In this document: piece after piece, positions 5,477 through 10,200 of the stretch | Position numbering within the stretch: position 1 is the first letter of the stretch | Layout of the letters: each line of letters begins with the position of its first letter | Translations under genes and position numbers: made by a program | The notes under the pieces: model-generated | Seen by the model: only the letters and a program-made list of their open reading frames with translations | Databases searched by the model: none | Told to the model about the DNA's origin: nothing | Source: Phycisphaerae bacterium | GTDB lineage: Bacteria > Planctomycetota > Phycisphaerae > SM23-33 | NCBI GenBank assembly: GCA_030628445.1 | Contig: DAOVQV010000019.1 | Location: 1 to 11,811 of the forward strand | DNA: 11,811 nt | Direction: 5' to 3'

Positions 5477-7248
5477 ATCATTACCTTCTGCGGTTCTGCC
5501 GGCGTGGCGGGCGCCTCGGTTCCGGTGCTCGTTTGTTCTGATGGATCGTCGTGCGCGACGCACAGGACCTCTTCCAGGGTAGTCTTGCCCTCGACGGCGG
5601 CAAGGACGCCTTCTTCACGAAGCGTCAGTACACCCAAGCTTCGAAGCTTCTTGCGCATCTCATGTGACGGAGCGGCTCGGTGTATCATCTCTTGCATCTC
5701 AGCGGAGATTTCCATCACCTCGTAGATGCCGGTCCTCCCCAAGAACCCGGAGTTGTGACATCGCTGGCAGCCGAGGCCCTTGCGGAAGACCCGGTTGTGG
5801 TTGTCCTTGAGGGCGGCGTCGGCCAGGACGTTCTGCGAGGGATAATACTTCGTCACGCAGTGCGGGCAGATCGTCCTTGTCAGTCGCTGTGCCAGCACTC
5901 CGTTCAGCGCGCTGGACAGCAGGTATGGCTCCGTGCCCATGTCCAGGATTCGCGCTACGGCTCCGGGCGCGTCGTTGGTGTGAAGCGTCGCCAGCACCAA
6001 GTGGCCGGTGAGTGCGGCCTGGACCGCCACGCGCGCCGTTTCCTGGTCGCGGATCTCGCCGACCATGATGATATCGGGGTCCTGGCGAAGAATACTCCTC
6101 AGCGCCCGCGCGAACGTCATACCGATAGAATCGTTGACCTGGATCTGGTTGATCATGTCCAACTGGTACTCGACGGGGTCTTCGACGGTGACGATGTTCT
6201 TCTCGGGGCTGCGAATAAGCTCCAGACCGGAATACAGCGTTGTGGTCTTACCGCTGCCTGTTGGACCGGTCACCAGCACCAGGCCGTGAGGGCGGCGAAG
6301 CATTCTGCGGAAAACCGTCAGCGTCTGCGGCCTGAACCCAAGATCCTCCATGGTGATTCGCAGGTTGGCCTTATCCAGTATTCGCATGACCATTTTCTCG
6401 CCGAGCAGCGTGGGCATGGCGGAGACGCGGAGGTCGATTTCGCGGCCTTCGGCGACGATGCGGACGCGGCCTTCCTGCGGGAGGCGCTTCTCGGCGATGT
6501 CCATCTTCCCGATGACCTTCACGCGCGAGACGATCGAGGCGTGCAGACCGGGCGGGGGCTTCATCAGATCTCGCAGGAGCCCGTCGATCCGATAGCGGAT
6601 CCGCGTACCCCTCTTTTCCGGTTCGATGTGGATATCGCTCGCCCCGTCTTTGATCGCCGTCAGCAGCGCCATGTTGACCAGGTTCACTATCGGGCTGCCT
6701 TCGACCATTTTGTCCAGGTTCGTCCCGGGGCCTTCGTCGACGGCTTGGGACTCCACGACCTCCACGTCGGAGTCGGCCAGGGACGCCAGGAACGAATCCA
6801 CGTCGGTGTTCCCGCCCGCATACTTCTTTATGAACTCCAGTATGTTGGGGCCGGGGGCCAGTACGGGTCTGATCTTGCACCCGGTCAACTGCCTCAGCCG
6901 GTCGATCTTCGGTAGCGACTGGGGTTCGCTCATGGCCACGGTCAGCGTATCGTGGACTTTGAACATGGGGATGGCCGCGAGGCGTTCGGCTTCCTCCTCG
7001 CCGATAAGCTTCAGCAAGGTCGGGTCTATCAGCCCGTGGCGCAGGTGGCAGCTTTGCAGCCCGAGGTTGCGCCCAAGGATGCGCAGCATGTCGGCGCCGG
7101 TGATGAGCCCATGCTCCACCAGCATCTCGCCGAGCTTCTGTCCGGTGGCCTTCTGTTCACCCAGCGCCCGGTCCAGCTGCTCCTGGGAGATAACGCCTTC
7201 CTCGACCAGTGCCTCTCCGAGCCGCAGCTTCTTGTCAGCTTGCGTCAC
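5473..7248 (-). CDS. gspE: GspE/PilB secretion-assembly ATPase with MshEN-type domain
   Basis: A 591-aa hexameric ATPase that powers pseudopilus or pilus assembly at the inner membrane. N-terminal region (about 5-145): a T2SSE_N/MshEN-type domain with two R/K-L-G-x-x-L-V-x-x-G repeats (from residues 9 and 38). The core has Walker A G-P-T-G-S-G-K-T (328-335), an Asp-box region T-V-E-D-P-V-E-Y (354-361), Walker B D-I-I-M-V-G-E-I-R-D (392-401), and the His box G-H-L-V-L-A-T-L-H-T-N-D-A (415-427). The zinc tetracysteine motif is present (Cys461, 464, 494, 497). The last 25 residues (about 567-591) are a Ser/Thr/Pro/Glu-rich tail not typical of the family. The GTG start at 7248 overlaps the STAS stop (GTGA) and has AGGAG 6 nt upstream. 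No PilT-like retraction ATPase lies nearby, which favours GspE, but PilB is not excluded. Confidence 0.95.
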   Translation of the reverse strand: MTQADKKLRLGEALVEEGVISQEQLDRALGEQKATGQKLGEMLVEHGLITGADMLRILGRNLGLQSCHLRHGLIDPTLLKLIGEEEAERLAAIPMFKVHDTLTVAMSEPQSLPKIDRLRQLTGCKIRPVLAPGPNILEFIKKYAGGNTDVDSFLASLADSDVEVVESQAVDEGPGTNLDKMVEGSPIVNLVNMALLTAIKDGASDIHIEPEKRGTRIRYRIDGLLRDLMKPPPGLHASIVSRVKVIGKMDIAEKRLPQEGRVRIVAEGREIDLRVSAMPTLLGEKMVMRILDKANLRITMEDLGFRPQTLTVFRRMLRRPHGLVLVTGPTGSGKTTTLYSGLELIRSPEKNIVTVEDPVEYQLDMINQIQVNDSIGMTFARALRSILRQDPDIIMVGEIRDQETARVAVQAALTGHLVLATLHTNDAPGAVARILDMGTEPYLLSSALNGVLAQRLTRTICPHCVTKYYPSQNVLADAALKDNHNRVFRKGLGCQRCHNSGFLGRTGIYEVMEISAEMQEMIHRAAPSHEMRKKLRSLGVLTLREEGVLAAVEGKTTLEEVLCVAHDDPSEQTSTGTEAPATPAEPQKVMI

Positions 7249-7580
7249 AGGAAACTCCTGACGGCTGAGTTCACATCTTCAAAATGCTCGAACTGTGCCG
7301 AGATCCCCGTCAGTTCCAGCACCTCCCTGACGGTCCTGTTGGCCGCGCAGAGCTTCAGCGCCTGACCGCTCTGGGCTATCTCGTTGGTCAGCTCCACGAG
7401 CGTCTCTAAACCCTTGCTGTCGACAACGGGCACGCTCGAGGCGTCCAGAACCACACGCCCGAGGTTCTCGCGCAGCACTTGCAGGAACTGCTCCTTGAAA
7501 TCCTCCGCATCCGTCGCGGCGAGCGGGCCGTCCGGCTTGATGACCGCCACGGCCCCGTATTGTTGGGCTAGGACCTTCAC
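7245..7580 (-). CDS. Single-domain STAS protein (anti-sigma-factor-antagonist family)
   Basis: A 111-aa protein that is one STAS domain, the size of SpoIIAA/RsbV. It has strand V-A-V-I-K-P-D-G-P-L (11-20), a helix (24-38), strand R-V-V-L-D-A-S (42-48), then V-V-D-S-K-G-L-E-T-L (52-61) and a last strand and helix. In SpoIIAA the phosphorylated Ser58 directly follows the Asp of D-S-S-G; here Asp54-Ser55-Lys56-Gly57 keeps that Ser but has Lys for the second hydroxyl residue. Such proteins act by partner switching with a SpoIIAB/RsbW-type kinase or as protein-interaction modules; none of the usual partners is in the window. The GTG start at 7580 is 1 nt after the kinase stop, and its TGA overlaps the gspE start. 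Co-translation with gspE suggests a role in regulating or positioning the secretion machine. Its partner is unknown. Confidence 0.88.
   Translation of the reverse strand: MKVLAQQYGAVAVIKPDGPLAATDAEDFKEQFLQVLRENLGRVVLDASSVPVVDSKGLETLVELTNEIAQSGQALKLCAANRTVREVLELTGISAQFEHFEDVNSAVRSFL
7255..7259 (-). promoter_or_regulatory. Ribosome binding site of gspE
   Basis: Minus-strand AGGAG lies 6 nt before the GTG at 7248, within the last codons of the STAS gene. It supports the non-ATG start. Confidence 0.7.
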
Positions 7581-7581
7581 G

Positions 7582-9426
7582 TCATGCCGCTTCCTGGATA
7601 ATCGGCAAGGTCAGCGTAAAGGTGCTGCCTTGGTTGGGTTCCGACTGAACTGTGATGTCGCCGCCGTGCAGGCGCACCACTTCCCTCGCAAGCGCCAACC
7701 CCAGGCCCGAGCCCGTTTCGCAAGCGGCCCGGCCGTTGTGGGCGCGGTAGAACTTCTCGAAGATCTTTTCGGTCTCTTCGCTGCTGACGCCGATGCCCGT
7801 GTCGGTGACGTCGAAGGCGATCTGGGACTGATCCACCGAGGCGCTTACGGTCACCTGTCCGCCTTCGGGTGTGTACTTCAGAGCGTTCCCGATTAAGTTG
7901 TGCAGGGCAAGGGTGATCTTGTCGCGGTCGCCGTGCATTACGGGCAACTTGGGCGGGGATTGGAACGTAAACTCGATGCGTTTTTCCTTGGCCTGCGGCC
8001 CGTAATCCGCCTGGAGCTGGCTCAAGATCTCCTGGAAGCGAACGTCGTCATTCTTCAGGTCGAACGCGCCCGCCTCGACCTCCGAGACGGACAGGATGTC
8101 CGAGACAATCCGTTCCAACCGCCCGGATTCCTCGTTGATAACGTTGAAGCACTTGGCCTGGGTGGCGGGGTCGTTGAGGCCTTCTTCCAGGGCGGTCTCG
8201 ACATACAACCGTATGTTGGACAGCGGAGTTCGCAGCTCATGCGCAGCTTGGGCGAGGAATTCGTTGCGGGCCTTTTCAGCCACCCGCTGCTGCGTGATGT
8301 CCTCGATGATGATCATCGCGACCCCGGAATCCTCCCGACGGACCGGGCGGATGACATACCTGAGCACGCCTCCGCCGGCCGAGGCGTCTCGCTCGTGCTC
8401 GATAATAGTGCGCTTGTGAGTTGGCCCGGCGGCGGCGCGCTGGATTGGCTCCAAGATCCTTTCGTCGTGGATGAACTCGGTGAGATCCGCGCCCATGATC
8501 TTGTCCCGCTGGGCCTGGAGGAGAACCGCAGCTGCGCCGTTGACGTACTTGACCCGCTTGTTTGCGTCGACCAGGATAAGTCCGTGCGGCAGGGCATCGC
8601 AGGCAGCTCCGACCTCGCCGCTTGCAGCGTGCCCGGATTGGAGTGACTCCTTGGCTCGCGCCAGAACAATCTGCTCGGTTAGTTCTTTCTTTTCGGTAAG
8701 TATTCTATTCCACGCTGCTGCCTCGGGTCCGAATTTGGGACTCACTTCCAGGGCGCCGAGGGCCTTCTCGCCGGCGCTTGCAGCTAGAAGCGCCTGTCGA
8801 ACCGCGCCGATTGCTCGGAGCCTCACGCGACAGTGACGGTAAACCAGCAGCAGTGCAATCAACGACAAGGCGCCAATGACGCCCAATCCGCTTTGGGCCT
8901 CCAGATCGGTCAGGAGCCCACTTGCGGTAGTGGCGCTGATTTCCAGGTGGGCCTGCCCCCGTCGCTGAATCACCAGTGGGCATCTGACAGACGTCTTCTT
9001 CCCGGCGGATGATTCGGCGTATGTCTCGGCCGCGCCCGACCAGCGGGACGGCACCTTAAGCAGGTTGATGCGCAGAGGATCGGCGTCGGCGATGACCTGG
9101 CCGTTCGGTAAGACAATGCGGCAGGAATCGAGATTGTACTTGACCCCGGCTTCGGCGATAACGGCACGCAACGTTGAGACCTCGTTGGCTGTCAGTAAGG
9201 TTTCGGCGGTCCTCGCCAACGACTCACCGATCACGCGGACCTTCTCGACGTTGGCGGCTTGAGAGACCCGCCGTTGGGCCTGCAGCGCCCACCACAGTGA
9301 ACCTGCCATCGCCGATAGGAACACCCCCGCGACCATTATGCCAACAAAGGCAACAAGACGCTCTCCGCGCATGAGTAGTCGCTGTCTGGAGGCCGGTTTC
9401 TTGACGACTGGCCGTTCAGTCCTCAT
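7582..9426 (-). CDS. Membrane sensor histidine kinase, PAS-HisKA-HATPase
   Basis: A 614-aa kinase. Membrane segments at about 25-47 and 181-197 bracket a periplasmic sensor of about 130 residues containing the Cache/PAS-like strand pair C-R-I-V-L-P-N-G-Q-V-I-A (102-113). A short linker leads to a PAS domain (about 275-375, with G-L-I-L-V-D-A-N-K-R-V-K-Y-V-N-G-A-A). HisKA follows with A-A-H-E-L-R-T-P-L-S-N (His396 is the phosphoacceptor). The HATPase has an N box H-N-L-I-G-N-A-L-K-Y-T (509-519), G1 D-T-G-I-G-V (542-547) and G2 G-S-G-L-G-L-A (572-578), so it should be active. There is no receiver domain. I chose the ATG at 9426, which has AGGAG 6 nt upstream, over the GTG at 9444. It is the first gene of the block, and its TGA lies 1 nt before the STAS start. 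No response regulator is in the window, so its phosphorylation target is unknown. Confidence 0.93.
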   Translation of the reverse strand: MRTERPVVKKPASRQRLLMRGERLVAFVGIMVAGVFLSAMAGSLWWALQAQRRVSQAANVEKVRVIGESLARTAETLLTANEVSTLRAVIAEAGVKYNLDSCRIVLPNGQVIADADPLRINLLKVPSRWSGAAETYAESSAGKKTSVRCPLVIQRRGQAHLEISATTASGLLTDLEAQSGLGVIGALSLIALLLVYRHCRVRLRAIGAVRQALLAASAGEKALGALEVSPKFGPEAAAWNRILTEKKELTEQIVLARAKESLQSGHAASGEVGAACDALPHGLILVDANKRVKYVNGAAAVLLQAQRDKIMGADLTEFIHDERILEPIQRAAAGPTHKRTIIEHERDASAGGGVLRYVIRPVRREDSGVAMIIIEDITQQRVAEKARNEFLAQAAHELRTPLSNIRLYVETALEEGLNDPATQAKCFNVINEESGRLERIVSDILSVSEVEAGAFDLKNDDVRFQEILSQLQADYGPQAKEKRIEFTFQSPPKLPVMHGDRDKITLALHNLIGNALKYTPEGGQVTVSASVDQSQIAFDVTDTGIGVSSEETEKIFEKFYRAHNGRAACETGSGLGLALAREVVRLHGGDITVQSEPNQGSTFTLTLPIIQEAA

Positions 9427-9432
9427 TGCACA

Positions 9433-9437
9433 CTCCT
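9433..9437 (-). promoter_or_regulatory. Ribosome binding site deciding the kinase start
   Basis: Minus-strand AGGAG ends 6 nt before the ATG at 9426. It lies inside the six-codon extension that would follow from the GTG at 9444, so the ATG is the better start. Confidence 0.65.
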
Positions 9438-9567
9438 GGCGCACAGTCAGTACGTGCCCTCAGAGAGTCTTTCGGCTTTCTGCGCCAAGACTTTAGGGAT
9501 GACTCGGCCGGGAGGAGACTTGTTGTGCCGGCGTCGGGGCGGCGATATCCCCGCAGGCCGACGGCGA

Positions 9568-9590
9568 CTTGTAGGACGGTGTCCCACAAG
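9568..9590. promoter_or_regulatory. 23-bp inverted repeat upstream of the sensor kinase
   Basis: Arms of 10 bp (9568-9577 and 9581-9590, CTTGTAGGAC / GTCCCACAAG) with one mismatch that is a G-U pair in minus-strand RNA, and a 3-nt loop. It lies about 142-164 nt before the kinase ATG. There is no T run on either side, so it is not an intrinsic terminator. It could be an operator for a dimeric regulator or a leader hairpin. Confidence 0.35.
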
Positions 9591-9632
9591 ATAATCAGCT
9601 TCTCTCTTACACAGCTCATCGCGTCTTTTGCC

Positions 9633-9646
9633 GATATTGGATATTG
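9633..9646. repeat. Tandem 7-mer GATATTG x2
   Basis: Two perfect adjacent copies of GATATTG, an A+T-rich patch immediately before the hairpin at 9653-9673. Adjacent direct repeats of this size can be sites for a response regulator binding head to tail, but two copies can also occur by chance. Confidence 0.25.
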
Positions 9647-9652
9647 TAAGAG

Positions 9653-9673
9653 TGCTGGGTCTGGGACCCAGCA
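9653..9673. promoter_or_regulatory. Perfect 9-bp hairpin in the intergenic region
   Basis: TGCTGGGTC (9653-9661) pairs perfectly with GACCCAGCA (9665-9673) around a 3-nt loop. No U-tract follows on either strand. It is a strong structure with no gene to terminate, since both neighbours point away from here. It would belong to a leader RNA, an operator or an unannotated small transcript. Confidence 0.35.
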
Positions 9674-10032
9674 GGAAGTCCGTGGGCGGCCGAAGTCGTT
9701 TAGGAACTGTAAGCACCGGCCTCGGCATTGGGAATCGGGACTGCTCAGGTTTTGCTGACCCGGGGGCGAACCGCTCGTATCCGGTGTTGTGGGAAGTTGT
9801 CGCTTCTAGCACTTCGTCGTGGCGACCACGGCGCGCAGCACCATTGTTTAACCAGGACTCGGTGATATGCCCGCGAAATCGGTACGCCGCTGCAGCACCG
9901 GGGGCATCTGTTAACAAAGTCGCTTTTTCCTCGGGCCGATAAGCGCTAGGTGAGTTTGGAACCGCGGGGCCATGAGTTGCTCGTCGACTAGGTGCCCTTC
10001 AGTTGTTGCAGGCTTGGGGGGACGGGAGTTGT

Positions 10033-10160
10033 GCGCTGTATCTGTGAAAGCAGCGCCGGACCACCGAAAGAGAGGCGCCTACCCCGTGGGGTCCGGTTGG
10101 GTCGCACAGAAGTCGGGTTCTGTGGGATATGTCTTGCTTGCAAGGCCCCTTGGGGCTTGC
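10033..10160 (+). ncRNA. Candidate structured leader RNA upstream of the hybrid kinase
   Basis: Four perfect or near-perfect hairpins follow each other in 128 nt. H1 is 10033-10038 with 10051-10056 (GCGCTG/CAGCGC, 12-nt loop). H2 is 10056-10062 with 10090-10096 (CCGGACC/GGTCCGG), enclosing a GAAAGAG stretch and the 8-nt palindrome AGGCGCCT. H3 is 10105-10111 with 10118-10124 (CACAGAA/TTCTGTG, 6-nt loop). H4 is 10140-10144 plus 10146-10148 with 10153-10160 (one bulge, 4-nt loop). H1 and H2 share base 10056. The last stem ends 40 nt before the kinase ATG. I do not recognise it as a known riboswitch class. Plus-strand transcription and function are inferred. A G+C-rich region makes some stems likely by chance, but four in a row is notable. 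Confidence 0.35.
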
Positions 10161-10187
10161 AGTGAGCTTGGCGCTACGTTCGGGAGT

Positions 10188-10193
10188 AGGGGA
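10188..10193 (+). promoter_or_regulatory. Ribosome binding site of the hybrid kinase
   Basis: AGGGGA lies 7 nt before the ATG at 10201 and supports that start. Confidence 0.55.
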
Positions 10194-10200
10194 ATCTGAA

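Larger units (their letters stand above)
9445..10200. other. Divergent intergenic region, no convincing gene
   Basis: These 756 nt separate the two divergently transcribed kinase genes. I find no open frame with a recognisable domain. The longest, on the minus strand (9447-9917, 156 codons), is Arg/Pro-rich without a hydrophobic core, and I reject it. The region holds two strong hairpins on the minus-strand gene's side (9568-9590 and 9653-9673), a tandem 7-mer (9633-9646), and a chain of four hairpins (10033-10160) upstream of the plus-strand gene. I could not identify a clear sigma-70 promoter for either direction. Both promoters must nevertheless lie here unless a more distant one is used. 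It may also hold a small RNA gene; nothing matches tRNA, 5S, RNase P, tmRNA, SRP RNA or 6S RNA as far as I can judge. Confidence 0.6.

Noticed and set aside
5477..5563. Upstream extension of the gspF frame to 5563
   Set aside because: It would overlap gspE by 91 nt and add an Arg-rich tail before the conserved M-R-F-T-Y N-terminus. The ATGA overlap at 5476 is the better start.
5680..6915. 411-codon plus-strand open frame opposite gspE
   Set aside because: The minus strand here encodes the Walker A, Walker B and His-box motifs of GspE. The plus frame is a by-product of high G+C at third codon positions.
9427..9444. GTG at 9444 as start of the sensor kinase
   Set aside because: It adds only six codons, and the AGGAG ribosome binding site lies inside them, 6 nt before the ATG at 9426.
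9447..9917. 156-codon minus-strand open frame between the two kinase genes
   Set aside because: The product is Arg/Pro-rich with no domain pattern or membrane segment, and it runs through the hairpins at 9568-9590 and 9653-9673. Long chance frames are common at this G+C content.
9660..10160. RNase P, tmRNA, SRP RNA or 6S RNA in the intergenic region
   Set aside because: AGGAAGTCC at 9672-9680 recalls the RNase P 5' core, but no matching P4 partner or other conserved segments could be found, and no core of the other RNAs was seen.
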